Source: Brucella tritici (GTDB lineage Bacteria > Pseudomonadota > Alphaproteobacteria > Rhizobiales > Rhizobiaceae). From it: a stretch of DNA of 64,000 nt. Shown here in pieces: positions 17,842 to 26,007 of this stretch. The stretch covers positions 186,001 to 250,000 of the forward strand of contig NZ_CADEAR010000003.1 of assembly GCF_902825325.1 (NCBI RefSeq). Reading direction: 5' to 3'. A model generated the notes under the pieces. It was not told the DNA's origin. It did not search any database and saw only the letters and a list, made by a program, of their open reading frames with translations. The position numbers and the translations under genes were made by a program. Positions within the stretch are counted from its first letter, which is position 1. Each line of letters starts with the position of its first letter.

Positions 17842-18198
17842 CTTCTGCATCAATTCGATACGATTGCCGAATGGGTCGTGGATGTAGCAACGATCATAAT
17901 CTTGCAGCGGCTCGTTCACGATAGTTTCGATGCCTACTTGCGTCAGATGTGCAATCATTTCGTGCAGGTCATCGACCAGAAATGCAGGATGCGCCTTGCG
18001 TGCGGGCGAGAAAGGGCGCTCGACGCCCAGATGAAGCCTGATTGCTCCCTTCTCAAACCAGCAACCGCCACGCGCCGCGAGATTCTCAGGCTTTGGAACG
18101 TCCACGAAGCCGAGGATCGAGCCATAAAAATCGCGGGCTTTCTGCTCCTGACCTTCAGGCATTGCCAGTTGAACATGATCGAGAGCGATAATTTGCAT
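17833..18198 (-). CDS. VOC (glyoxalase/bleomycin resistance) superfamily protein
   Basis: 121 residues with the two beta-alpha-beta-beta-beta units of this fold: IIALDHVQLAMPEGQE...RDFYGSILGF, then HPAFLVDDLHEMIAHL and YIHDPFGNRIELMQ. Metal ligands of the family (His in LDHVQL, His in RLHLGVE, Glu in NRIELMQ) are present. Members are glyoxalases, dioxygenases or resistance proteins; which applies here cannot be said. The start at 18198 begins the domain; ATGs farther upstream are in frame but less likely. Confidence 0.82.
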   Translation of the reverse strand: MQIIALDHVQLAMPEGQEQKARDFYGSILGFVDVPKPENLAARGGCWFEKGAIRLHLGVERPFSPARKAHPAFLVDDLHEMIAHLTQVGIETIVNEPLQDYDRCYIHDPFGNRIELMQKIA

Positions 18199-18298
18199 GA
18201 ACGTGCCGACGTTAAACAATGACGCGAACAACATAAAGCGCACCAATAGCCGGTCAAGCTATGTGAATATGGTACAAATGTCTGGAGAGGGAGAGCGA

Positions 18299-18375
18299 TG
18301 GTAGCGGAGGAGGGATTCGAACCCCCGACACAAGGATTATGATTCCTCTGCTCTAACCTACTGAGCTACTCCGCC
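18299..18375 (-). tRNA. tRNA-Met (anticodon CAT, elongator type)
   Basis: 77 bases including an encoded CCA. The acceptor arm GGCGGAG pairs with CTCCGCT (G-T at the first pair), the D arm is GCTC/GAGC, the anticodon stem GAGGA/TCCTT carries loop ATCATAA with CAT at 34-36, and the T arm is GGGGG-TTCGAAT-CCCTC. A first base pair of this type and the close likeness to rhizobial elongator tRNA-Met favour Met over the CAT-reading Ile2 or initiator tRNAs. Confidence 0.9.
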
Positions 18376-18561
18376 ACGCGTCGCTTTACAGAGACAACTT
18401 CATGATCGCCGTTTCCGGTGGGACAAATCGTTGTTCCTGTAAGGAATGGCGGCGGTATATGTGCGGAATGAAAAGCTGTCAAGCACTCTTCGCATAGCTT
18501 TCGTCTTGTTTTCTATCATTTGCACCGATAAGGAACTTTGCATCAGCAAAGGCATAGTTTT

Positions 18562-19518
18562 ATGGCACCTCGTATTGCGGTTTTGGGTTGCGGCTATTGG
18601 GGCGGCAATCACATTCGTACCCTGAAGAGCCTCGGTGCCCTTCAGGCAATCTCGGATTCAAGGGCAGAACAGGCGGAACGCTTCGCGACCGAGTTCAATG
18701 TTCCCAGTGTTCCTGTCGAAGAATTATTCACGCGTCCGGACATTGACGGCATCGTGTTGGCACTGCCAGCGCAGTTTCATTCACAATATGCCATTCAGGC
18801 AGTGAAGAACGGCAAGGACGTTCTGGTCGAGAAGCCAATCGCGCTCGACATTCCGGCTGCAGAAGCCGAAGTGGAAGCTGCCCGCGAAAATGGTCGCGTG
18901 TTCATGGTTGGCCATGTGCTGCGTTTCCATCCGGCCTTCGAAAAGCTTCTCGACATGGTGAAAAGCGGCGAACTCGGCGATATTCGCTATGTGCATTCGC
19001 ATCGCGTCGGGTTTGGCAAGTTCCACAACGAGTTCGATGCCCTGTGGGATCTTGCGCCGCACGATCTTTCGATGATCCTGGCCATCACCGGAGAAGAACC
19101 GAGCGCGGTTCGCGGAGAGGGTGTTGCGACGCTCGATCATCTTACCGACATCGCCCATCTTCATCTCGATTTTCCAAATGGCATCCGTGGCCATCTGTTT
19201 GCGTCACGCCTCAATGCCTATCGTGAGCGCCGCCTGACAGTCACCGGCACAAAGGGCATGGCCGTATTCGACGACGGCGAGCCATGGGATCGCAAGCTTG
19301 CGCTTTACAGCCATGAAGTCTGGCGGGAAAACGACCAGTGGTCTTTCAAATCCGTCGAGCCGGTCTATATCCCGGTCGAGGAAGGCATGCCGCTGACACG
19401 TGAATTGCAGCATTTCATGCATTGCATCGAGACACGCGAGAAGCCGCGGACCGATGGCAAGGAAGCGATCAGCGTGCTGCGCATTCTCACGGAAGGTACT
19501 GTCCGGCACCCGCGTTAA
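18562..19518 (+). CDS. Gfo/Idh/MocA-family sugar dehydrogenase (WlbA/WbpB-like)
   Basis: 318-residue NAD(P)-dependent oxidoreductase. The N-terminal Rossmann motif is VLGCGYWGGNH, the family motif EKPIALD follows near residue 90, and the C-terminal domain carries the substrate region HDLSMI. Paired with the aminotransferase 158 bases downstream, it most resembles the WbpB/WlbA step in which a UDP-N-acetylglucosaminuronate is oxidised at C3 before transamination. This would make a 3-amino sugar for surface polysaccharide. No acetyltransferase or glycosyltransferase is adjacent. The start begins the conserved domain. The last residues (EGTVRHPR) end somewhat abruptly. Confidence 0.82.
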   Translation: MAPRIAVLGCGYWGGNHIRTLKSLGALQAISDSRAEQAERFATEFNVPSVPVEELFTRPDIDGIVLALPAQFHSQYAIQAVKNGKDVLVEKPIALDIPAAEAEVEAARENGRVFMVGHVLRFHPAFEKLLDMVKSGELGDIRYVHSHRVGFGKFHNEFDALWDLAPHDLSMILAITGEEPSAVRGEGVATLDHLTDIAHLHLDFPNGIRGHLFASRLNAYRERRLTVTGTKGMAVFDDGEPWDRKLALYSHEVWRENDQWSFKSVEPVYIPVEEGMPLTRELQHFMHCIETREKPRTDGKEAISVLRILTEGTVRHPR

Positions 19519-19676
19519 AAGGGAGCCGTGCGGTCCGAGTAATCTGCGTCAAGCGGTGTTACAGGAATCGCAAAACTTTGAACGCTCTGGCCGTAGCGGG
19601 GCAGGGCGCAAGTGAATAAATAGGTTGCCGAGGATTCGCATATCGAATTGTGCGGGCCAGATATATTGGAGCCAAC

Positions 19677-20801
19677 ATGCAGTTTATTGATCTTGGAGCG
19701 CAGCGCGCGCGTATCGAAGACCGTCTCAATGCCGCCATTTCCAAGGTTGTTGCGGAAGGCCGTTATATTCTTGGACCGGAAGTGGCGGAGTTCGAAAAGA
19801 AGCTCGGCGAATATCTGGGCGTGGAACATGTCATCGCCTGTGCCAACGGCACCGACGCCTTGCAGATGCCCCTGATGGCACGCGGCATCGGCCCAGGTGA
19901 CGCTGTCTTCGTTCCGTCCTTCACCTTTGCTGCCACGGCGGAAGTTGTTGCGCTGGTCGGCGCAGAGCCGGTGTTCATCGACGTAGATGCGGAAACCTAC
20001 AATCTGAATGTCGAGCAGCTTGAAGCTGCCATCGCCGCTATCCGGAAGGAAGGCCGCCTGCAGCCGAAGGCGATCATTCCGGTCGATCTGTTCGGTCTGG
20101 CTGCCGATTATAACCGCATCAGCGCTATCGCCGACCGCGAAGGCCTGTTCGTCATTGAAGACGCTGCGCAGTCGATCGGCGGCAAGCGTGACAATGTCAT
20201 GTGCGGTGCTTTCGGCCATGTCGGCGCGACGAGCTTCTATCCGGCCAAGCCGCTCGGCTGCTATGGCGACGGTGGTGCCATGTTCACCAACGACGCCGAA
20301 CTCGCCGATACGCTGCGTTCGGTCCTGTTCCACGGCAAGGGTGAAACCCAGTACGACAATGTCCGTATTGGCATCAACTCGCGTCTCGACACGATCCAGG
20401 CTGCTGTTCTTCTTGAAAAGCTTGCAATTCTGGAAGACGAAATGGAAGCACGTGACCGTATTGCCAAGCGCTACAACGAAGCGCTGAAGGATGTCGTCAA
20501 GGTTCCGGCACTTCCGGCTGGAAACCGTTCGGCATGGGCTCAGTACTCGATCGAAAGCGAAAACCGTGATGGTCTGAAGGCGCATCTTCAGGCGGAAGGC
20601 ATTCCTTCGGTTATCTATTATGTGAAGCCGCTGCACCAGCAGACTGCATACAAGCATTATCCGGTGGCGCCGGGCGGTCTTCCGGTTTCGGAAAGCCTGC
20701 CGAACCGTATTCTGAGCCTGCCGATGCACCCCTATTTGTCGGAAGCCGATCATGACAAGATCATCGGCGCTATCCGTGGTTTCCACGGCAAGAAGGCCTG
20801 A
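19677..20801 (+). CDS. DegT/DnrJ/EryC1/StrS-family sugar aminotransferase (WbpE-like)
   Basis: 374-residue PLP enzyme. VIACANGTDALQMPL near residue 60, VIEDAAQSIGG, and SFYPAKPLGCYGDGGAM with the PLP-binding Lys are all typical of sugar aminotransferases. FHGKGETQYDNVRIGINSRLDTIQAAVL follows in the usual place. GGAG ribosome site before the ATG. Together with the dehydrogenase upstream it probably introduces an amino group at C3 of a nucleotide sugar. A strong terminator follows. Confidence 0.88.
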   Translation: MQFIDLGAQRARIEDRLNAAISKVVAEGRYILGPEVAEFEKKLGEYLGVEHVIACANGTDALQMPLMARGIGPGDAVFVPSFTFAATAEVVALVGAEPVFIDVDAETYNLNVEQLEAAIAAIRKEGRLQPKAIIPVDLFGLAADYNRISAIADREGLFVIEDAAQSIGGKRDNVMCGAFGHVGATSFYPAKPLGCYGDGGAMFTNDAELADTLRSVLFHGKGETQYDNVRIGINSRLDTIQAAVLLEKLAILEDEMEARDRIAKRYNEALKDVVKVPALPAGNRSAWAQYSIESENRDGLKAHLQAEGIPSVIYYVKPLHQQTAYKHYPVAPGGLPVSESLPNRILSLPMHPYLSEADHDKIIGAIRGFHGKKA

Positions 20802-20823
20802 TCAGTTTCCAATCTGATTGACG

Positions 20824-20850
20824 AAAAACCCGGCGAAAGCCGGGTTTTTT
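20824..20850 (+). terminator. Rho-independent terminator
   Basis: Perfect 11-base stem AAAAACCCGGC with GAAA loop and T-tract, 22 bases after the aminotransferase stop; also suited to the convergent VOC gene. Confidence 0.88.
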
Positions 20851-20855
20851 ATTTA

Positions 20856-21248
20856 TCAGGCCTGCAAATTCAATTGCCAGGAAACCCCGTACTTGTCCTT
20901 GATCCAGGCGAAAAGCTTGCTGAACCCATAATTGTCGAGCGGCATCAGCGTCTCGCCGCCTTCTGAAAGCTTCTCAAAAACGCTGGTCAGGCTTTCTTCA
21001 TCGTGGAAATCGATGAACAGCGATATGGATGGATTGAAATCGAACTGGTGCGGGATGGGGCTGTCGATCACGATCAGCCGGTGTTCGGCAAAAGTCACGC
21101 GCGCTATCTGCACCTTGCCGGGACTGCCGCTCGCTTCGTCATAGGTTTTGATCGACTCGATCAGGAAGTCGGGAAAGATCGAACGATATGTTTCCAGAGC
21201 TGCGCCTGCACTGCCCTGAAACATGAGATGGGTGCAAACCTGTGTCAT
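20856..21248 (-). CDS. PhnB-like VOC-fold protein
   Basis: 130 residues. The start TQVCTHLMFQGSAGAALETYRSIF, the central ISLFIDF and the end YGFSKLFAWIKDKYGVSWQLNL are typical of PhnB/3-demethylubiquinone methyltransferase-like proteins of the glyoxalase fold. These have no settled catalytic role. It stands alone, converging on the aminotransferase gene, with the membrane protein gene 44 bases upstream on the same strand side but separated by its own stop. Confidence 0.82.
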   Translation of the reverse strand: MTQVCTHLMFQGSAGAALETYRSIFPDFLIESIKTYDEASGSPGKVQIARVTFAEHRLIVIDSPIPHQFDFNPSISLFIDFHDEESLTSVFEKLSEGGETLMPLDNYGFSKLFAWIKDKYGVSWQLNLQA

Positions 21249-21292
21249 GCCGAAAGCCTAACACGGCCCCGCCAGTTTCGGCAATCTGGCTG

Positions 21293-22414
21293 TTAAATGT
21301 TCTTCTTCGTAATCCGCTTATCGATGCGCGCGGCGACAAAGCGGGCGATGGCAGGGCCTGCCAGTAGCACGATGAAGAAGCGGCTGGTCTGCATCGCGAT
21401 GATGAAGGGCAGATCGACATTGCTGGATGCTGCGATGATCGCAACTGTATCGGCGCCACCGGGACTGGTGGCAAGATAGGCGGTAAGCGGATCGAGGCCC
21501 AGCACGTGACCGAGCGCCATGCCGAACAGTCCACAAACGGCAATGAGGAGCAGCGTGGATGTCAGAACTGCCGGAAAGGCCCGCGCGGCATGAGCGATGA
21601 TGGCGCGTGAGAAGCCGAGGCCGATGCGCCAGCCTATAAGCAAGTAGCTGACCGCGAGCAGCCATGGTGGCAGGTCGATGGTGATGAAACCGGTGTCCTG
21701 AAGCAGTGCCCCCAATATCAGCGGGACGAGCATGGCACCGGTCGGGATGCGTAGGATTTCACCAAGGAATGAGCCGCCGACGATCAGAAGCAACGTCGGT
21801 CCAAGGGTGGACCAGTCGATGGGCGGAAACCAGACGATCTCGACAGGCGCAACGGTTTCCACGCCTGCGCTGAGGCGCAGGACAAGCGAAGCGGCTGTGG
21901 CGACCAGCACCACGCGCAGATATTGCATGAAGGCGACGAGACGAGCATCCGCTCCATGGGCTTCAGCCATCAGCGTCATCGCGGTGGCGGCACCTGGAGA
22001 AGAGCCCCACACGGCAGTTGTTCCCGGCAAAATGTGAAACCGCGCGAGCAGGTAGCCAATAAATGTGCTGGTAAACAGTACATAGCCGACGGATAACAGG
22101 ATGACGGGCAGGTGTTGTCCCATACTGGTGAAAAACTCAGCCGTGATTGAACGGGCTATGAGGCACCCGACGACGCCCTGCGCTCCCAGGGATAGCCATC
22201 GGTGAACCCGCAAGTTGGTTTCGCCTGCGGCCATCAGGATTGCGCCGACCATCGCACCCAGAAGCATGGCTGCAGGCAGCTGCAGCTCTTCCCCTGCAAA
22301 AATCAGAATGGCAGAAAATACGACCAGAAAGACCCACTGGATCGGTCTGGCTCTGTCCTTGAAGCTAAATTTGCTTGGGGTCGAATTCGGCCCTGAAGGG
22401 GAGGTCTTCTGCAT
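21293..22414 (-). CDS. AbrB-type (PF05145) integral membrane protein
   Basis: 373 residues with about ten hydrophobic segments arranged as two related halves, each with the glycine-rich pattern of this family (LLGAMVGAILMAAG in the first, MLVPLILGALLQDTG in the second). Despite the family name it is not a DNA-binding protein; a transport role is usual to suppose. The mid-protein loop LPGTTAVWGSSPGAATAMTLMAEAHGAD and its late counterpart TSPGGADTVAIIAAS are conserved repeats. An AGGAAG ribosome site precedes the ATG. No partner gene suggests a substrate. Confidence 0.83.
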   Translation of the reverse strand: MQKTSPSGPNSTPSKFSFKDRARPIQWVFLVVFSAILIFAGEELQLPAAMLLGAMVGAILMAAGETNLRVHRWLSLGAQGVVGCLIARSITAEFFTSMGQHLPVILLSVGYVLFTSTFIGYLLARFHILPGTTAVWGSSPGAATAMTLMAEAHGADARLVAFMQYLRVVLVATAASLVLRLSAGVETVAPVEIVWFPPIDWSTLGPTLLLIVGGSFLGEILRIPTGAMLVPLILGALLQDTGFITIDLPPWLLAVSYLLIGWRIGLGFSRAIIAHAARAFPAVLTSTLLLIAVCGLFGMALGHVLGLDPLTAYLATSPGGADTVAIIAASSNVDLPFIIAMQTSRFFIVLLAGPAIARFVAARIDKRITKKNI

Positions 22415-22526
22415 TGCTCTTCCTCACTACATCTGGCGAGAGAGCTATGCAAACCCGATTTTAATCAAGAAACATTGATTTCTAAACATCAATATACTGA
22501 GGAAGATGAGGTGTTTGCAGCAAACG

Positions 22527-22563
22527 GCAATACGCTGCTTTTTCGAGAAAAGCAGCGTATTGC
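22527..22563. terminator. Perfect 16-base hairpin downstream of the FliJ-like gene
   Basis: GCAATACGCTGCTTTT and its exact complement around five bases. It begins 22 bases after the FliJ-like stop (minus strand). The stem is long for a terminator, and on the minus strand A/T pairs lie in its upper part rather than a T-tract after it, so it may work as an mRNA-end stabiliser. Confidence 0.65.
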
Positions 22564-22584
22564 ATTATCACGTGGTCACTTCGA

Positions 22585-22977
22585 TCAGCCGATCATGGCG
22601 CGGCGCTGGTTGACAGGGCGCTCGATCACTTCCCGCGGGGCCTTGCCGCCATCACGTTCTTCGAGCGCTTCGGCTTTCGTCAGTTCGGTTTCCGCAGCCG
22701 ATAATTCGGCTTCGGCCGCTTCCTTCTGAGACATCAAGTCGCGAATCGATACGAAAAGATTGTCGCGTCGCTGGCGGGCCGCCTTGGCGAAGGTCGGATA
22801 GGCGAAATGATTGATGTCAGTGATGCCAGCTTTTTTCTCTTCCGACAGAATCTGGGCGTCGAGTTCTCCGGCCATCCGTTCGAACTCGCCGATCATCAGG
22901 TCGAGCTGTCCCAGTTGACGGCGTTTTTCCTTCACCTGGAACAGTTTCAGCCTGACTAGGCTTTCACGTGGCTTCAT
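22585..22977 (-). CDS. FliJ-like coiled-coil protein
   Basis: 130 residues, nearly all charged helix: KPRESLVRLKLFQVKEKRRQLGQLDLMIGEFER at the start and a long Glu/Ala/Lys-rich coiled coil after residue 75. Rhizobial homologues next to ctrA are annotated as the flagellar export chaperone FliJ, which fits the form, but coiled coils make this weak. The ATG at 22977 has AAGGAG eight bases upstream; a TTG six bases earlier lies too near. Divergent from ctrA across a 529-base regulatory region. Confidence 0.72.
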   Translation of the reverse strand: MKPRESLVRLKLFQVKEKRRQLGQLDLMIGEFERMAGELDAQILSEEKKAGITDINHFAYPTFAKAARQRRDNLFVSIRDLMSQKEAAEAELSAAETELTKAEALEERDGGKAPREVIERPVNQRRAMIG

Positions 22978-23506
22978 ACGCAATACTCCTTGAACACCAA
23001 CCAGCTTTCATGTGTTGGGGCGTTCCCCCCGACTTTATTAACAGGTGTAAACAGGTAAAACACACCCGGCTCACCCCCGAATCTCCTTGCGAATTCAGGC
23101 CCCTAAAGGGGAAATCATCGCAGCCGTTCTTCCGAAATGGCTCAACAAGCGAAACAAAAAGTTAAGAATTCGCTCGTTTGGTAACCATTCCTTTACCGGC
23201 GAAGTTAATCATACGCGTTAGGACTTAAGGCTCGGTAAACCTCGTGTGGTTTTTCGGCAACAGGCGAAAGCTAGAGTCAGATGAATCGCTTAGCGAAGAT
23301 TCTTAATGTGATGCTTTAGAGTCATGAGGAAGAGAATGTCTTTATGATTCAGGCGCGTAAGAGAATTTTCTAAACAGGGCAGAAATATGCTTGCCAAGCA
23401 GAATCATATTTTGTTAACCATTTGCTGGCACCTTCATGCAAAGGCAACGATAGTTCCGTGTGCTGCCGTGAGGGACATCGGGTCGGCTGCGGAAAGGGGA
23501 TAAGAG
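22978..23506. promoter_or_regulatory. Long divergent control region of ctrA
   Basis: 529 bases without a credible gene, between the FliJ-like gene and ctrA. It is rich in TTAA half-sites (23038, 23162, 23205, 23412) such as CtrA binds, and CtrA controls its own promoters in related bacteria. No full TTAA-N7-TTAA box is present, so no single site is called. A 20-base A/T-rich repeat-like stretch with TTAACAGGTGTAAAC lies at 23037-23052. Confidence 0.5.
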
Positions 23507-24205
23507 ATGCGCGTCCTTTTGATTGAAGACGACAGTGCTATCGCACAGAGCATCGAGTTGATGCTTAAGTCCGAGAGTTTCAATGTCTACACGACCGATC
23601 TGGGCGAAGAAGGCATCGATCTCGGCAAGCTATATGATTACGACATCATCCTGCTGGACTTGAACCTGCCGGATATGTCTGGTTACGAAGTTCTTCGCAC
23701 CTTGCGTCTGTCCAAGGTGAAGACGCCGATCCTTATCCTTTCCGGCATGGCCGGTATCGAGGACAAGGTTCGCGGTCTGGGCTTCGGTGCCGATGACTAC
23801 ATGACCAAGCCGTTCCACAAGGACGAGCTGATCGCACGTATTCATGCGATTGTGCGCCGTTCGAAGGGACATGCTCAGTCGGTCATCACGACGGGCGACC
23901 TGGTGGTCAATCTGGATGCGAAGACGGTCGAAGTTTCCGGCCAGCGCGTTCACCTGACAGGCAAGGAATACCAGATGCTGGAGCTTCTTTCGCTCCGCAA
24001 GGGTACGACGCTCACCAAGGAAATGTTCCTCAACCATCTCTATGGTGGCATGGACGAGCCGGAACTGAAGATTATCGACGTCTTCATCTGCAAGCTGCGC
24101 AAGAAGCTTGATGCTGTTTCCGGTAGCCAGAGCTATATCGAGACGGTCTGGGGTCGCGGCTATGTGCTGCGTGAGCCGGATGCAGAAATGCGTGAAAGCG
24201 CCTGA
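23507..24205 (+). CDS. ctrA: Cell-cycle response regulator CtrA
   Basis: 232-residue OmpR-type transcription factor, the master regulator of the alphaproteobacterial cell cycle. The receiver domain holds the acidic pair EDD at 7-9, phospho-acceptor Asp51 ([11 protein letters not shown]), Ser in ILILSGMAG and Lys in TKPFHK. The winged-helix domain ([37 protein letters not shown]) is almost that of known CtrA proteins. It is phosphorylated through CckA and ChpT, whose gene lies 0.6 kb downstream. A terminator follows. Preceded by a long regulatory region. Confidence 0.98.
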   Translation: MRVLLIEDDSAIAQSIELMLKSESFNVYTTDLGEEGIDLGKLYDYDIILLDLNLPDMSGYEVLRTLRLSKVKTPILILSGMAGIEDKVRGLGFGADDYMTKPFHKDELIARIHAIVRRSKGHAQSVITTGDLVVNLDAKTVEVSGQRVHLTGKEYQMLELLSLRKGTTLTKEMFLNHLYGGMDEPELKIIDVFICKLRKKLDAVSGSQSYIETVWGRGYVLREPDAEMRESA

Positions 24206-24227
24206 TCGGCAACAGGCTTCGAAATGT

Positions 24228-24254
24228 AAAAAGCTCCGCTTCGGTGGAGCTTTT
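24228..24254 (+). terminator. ctrA rho-independent terminator
   Basis: AAAAGCTCC and GGAGCTTTT around GCTTCGGT, 23 bases after the ctrA stop. Confidence 0.85.
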
Positions 24255-24280
24255 GCTTTTTGAAGTGGCTATTTCTGGAA

Positions 24281-24664
24281 CTAAGCTGACAGGACGCCTG
24301 CAAACTGTTCGGTGAGATAGGCGCGGTCAAATGGCTTCAGAATATAGCCATTGGCGCCTGCACGCTTCGCCCGCATGATGCGGGTCACATCGAGTTCATA
24401 AAGACACAGGATGATGTGGGGGCGGTCGCCATCCGGCATGGCGCGCAGTTCGGTTACGACCTCCAGCGCTGTCATATCCGGAAGGTCATAGTCGAGCAGG
24501 ATGACGTCTGGCATGTGCGAAAAACAGGCTTCAAGCGCTTCCCGACCAGTTGAGGCCTCAGCAAATTCTGCAATAGTTTCGGAAAGAATACGGCGCGCGA
24601 CTTTGCGAATGACGGAGGAGTCGTCAACCAGCAGGCAATAACCTGTCATTGATTCATTCGCCAT
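24281..24664 (-). CDS. Single-domain CheY-like receiver protein with altered switch residue
   Basis: 127 residues, receiver domain only. The acidic pair is in LLVDDSSVIRK and the phospho-acceptor is Asp58 in VILLDYDLPDM; Lys is kept in YILKPFD. Where most receivers have Thr or Ser near residue 86 this reads I-I-L-C-L-Y, so the switch hydroxyl seems missing. The GGAGGGG ribosome site sets the ATG at 24664. It lies between ctrA and chpT, downstream of chpT on the same strand with about 150 bases between. It is not clearly CpdR or DivK; a role in the CtrA relay is inferred from place only. Confidence 0.85.
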   Translation of the reverse strand: MANESMTGYCLLVDDSSVIRKVARRILSETIAEFAEASTGREALEACFSHMPDVILLDYDLPDMTALEVVTELRAMPDGDRPHIILCLYELDVTRIMRAKRAGANGYILKPFDRAYLTEQFAGVLSA

Positions 24665-24816
24665 GCAGTCCCCCTCCACAAATGCGCGCCGGCTGCCACG
24701 CCTTCGACGAATATCTTCTGACGCATATCCTGACGAGAAATGCATCGCCTGACTGATAGAGAGTTTTATTGCGGTTTGCCAGTATGAGCGCGGGTCAGCC
24801 CCGCGCTCCGGGGCGC

Positions 24817-25446
24817 TTATTCAGCAGAAAATACGATATCTTCTGCAGTAGCGTGGATGGAAATCTTCATGCCTGCTTCTTCGGCCAGAAGCAGGGTGTA
24901 ATAAGGCTGGACGGAATGGGCGTCGATCGGCTCTTCCGGGGTAGCGCCTGAATGAAGCTCAAGGAACTTTGGCGGAACACGCAGCATGCGACCCTTCACA
25001 GTGATGACGAAGCGCGGTTCGGTATCTCCGCCTTCAAGGCGCACGGCCAGCGAGCCGCCACGCGGTATGGCAGCATTGGCGATCAGGAGCATGTTCAGGA
25101 GCAGCTTGACCTTGTTCTTCGGCAGAAGGACGCGAGTGCCTTCCCAGGTGAATTCCGGCTTTTCGTTCTTGAAATATTCAGTAGCGACGTTCTGCGCGTC
25201 GCCTGTGTCGATCTGCACGCCGGCCGAGCCTGCGGCGCCGAAAGCGATGCGGGCGAACTGAAGGCGAGCGGAGGCGTTACGTGCGCTCGACTTGATGAGC
25301 GCCATCGCGTCCTCGTCTGCTCCGCCTTCTTCCAGCAGTTCCAGGCCGTTATTGATCGCGCCAACCGGCGAAATGATGTCATGACAGATCCTGCTGCACA
25401 GAAGCGCACCGAGGTCGAGCGCGGAAAGGGTAACGGGCATTGGCAT
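24817..25446 (-). CDS. chpT: Histidine phosphotransferase ChpT
   Basis: 209 residues. The DHp-like N-terminal helix pair carries the phosphorylated His22 in SRICHDIISPVGAINNGLELL; the C-terminal half is a degenerate ATPase-like domain without nucleotide motifs. In alphaproteobacteria ChpT passes phosphate from CckA to CtrA and CpdR. Start set by GGAG eight bases before ATG 25446 (MPMPVTLSA). Its position beside ctrA and eipA repeats the order known in Brucella. The upstream region contains TTAAC at 25515, a CtrA-type half-site. Confidence 0.93.
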   Translation of the reverse strand: MPMPVTLSALDLGALLCSRICHDIISPVGAINNGLELLEEGGADEDAMALIKSSARNASARLQFARIAFGAAGSAGVQIDTGDAQNVATEYFKNEKPEFTWEGTRVLLPKNKVKLLLNMLLIANAAIPRGGSLAVRLEGGDTEPRFVITVKGRMLRVPPKFLELHSGATPEEPIDAHSVQPYYTLLLAEEAGMKISIHATAEDIVFSAE

Positions 25447-26007
25447 GGCGTTTTCTCCGGAACGCGGATCGATTCTGCTCGTCCCAGCGTGTTGGATGAG
25501 CAGACCGTTATCGGTTAACGAAACAGCCCGCAAAGCCAGAGTTTGCGCGCTGCATGAGGGTGGGCGAATCGCCCGGAATATCGATTTAACTGGATACACG
25601 GGCCATCGGACCGCCGCAACAAAGCTCTCTTTTCGATCCGACTAGTGGTCTGATGCCGACATTTGCATTCCTCGGCTACAAGCATCAGACAAATGTTGGA
25701 ATCAAAAAGATCACTAGCAACTATATCTATCTAGTGGATTTTTCGAATTTGACGTTTGAAACGGCATCTGCATTTAGCCGGGATTCAAACGTCAAATTCA
25801 ATCCACTAGCCCCGGCATTCCCTCACATCAGTGTGAAAAAGACCGGAAATTGCATGCCTTCGTAAAGCCAATTTCGATGCTTAAAGGTTTGGACAATAAA
25901 TTCGGGTCTAGAATAGGCGCGATTCGACCAAAATGTCCGGAAGAGACGTGGTCTGGCTTTTAACAGGGCCGTCAGACAGAGGAGCGGAGAGCCAAAAGGA
26001 ATTTTAC
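25447..26007. other. 561-base stretch between chpT and eipA with nested inverted repeats
   Basis: Divergent control region. It contains two inverted repeats: GTCTGATGC/GCATCAGAC (25648-25691) and the large one at 25732-25809. The middle is markedly A/T-rich beside its neighbours. A 70-codon open frame across the repeat is rejected. No plain promoter is seen, though eipA is known to be CtrA-controlled in Brucella. Confidence 0.55.
25732..25809. repeat. Large inverted repeat, 10 + 16 base-pair stem
   Basis: CTAGTGGATT and GAATTTGACGTTTGAA on the left are matched by the exact complement on the right, with a four-base insertion (TTTC) on the left between the two blocks and a 23-base loop. The same CACTAG motif recurs at 25713 and CTAGTGG at 25642. 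It resembles dispersed hairpin elements but no second copy is in the window. Confidence 0.7.

Noticed and set aside
22968-23165. 65-codon frame in the ctrA control region
   Set aside because: Overlaps the FliJ-like start on the other strand and looks like chance.
23162-23210. Full CtrA boxes in the ctrA control region
   Set aside because: Several TTAA half-sites but none with the N7 spacing of the consensus.
24281-24664. Calling the receiver protein CpdR or DivK
   Set aside because: The sequence around the acceptor and switch residues does not match what I recall of either.
25653-25865. 70-codon frame between chpT and eipA
   Set aside because: It runs through the large inverted repeat, has no ribosome site and an atypical codon use.
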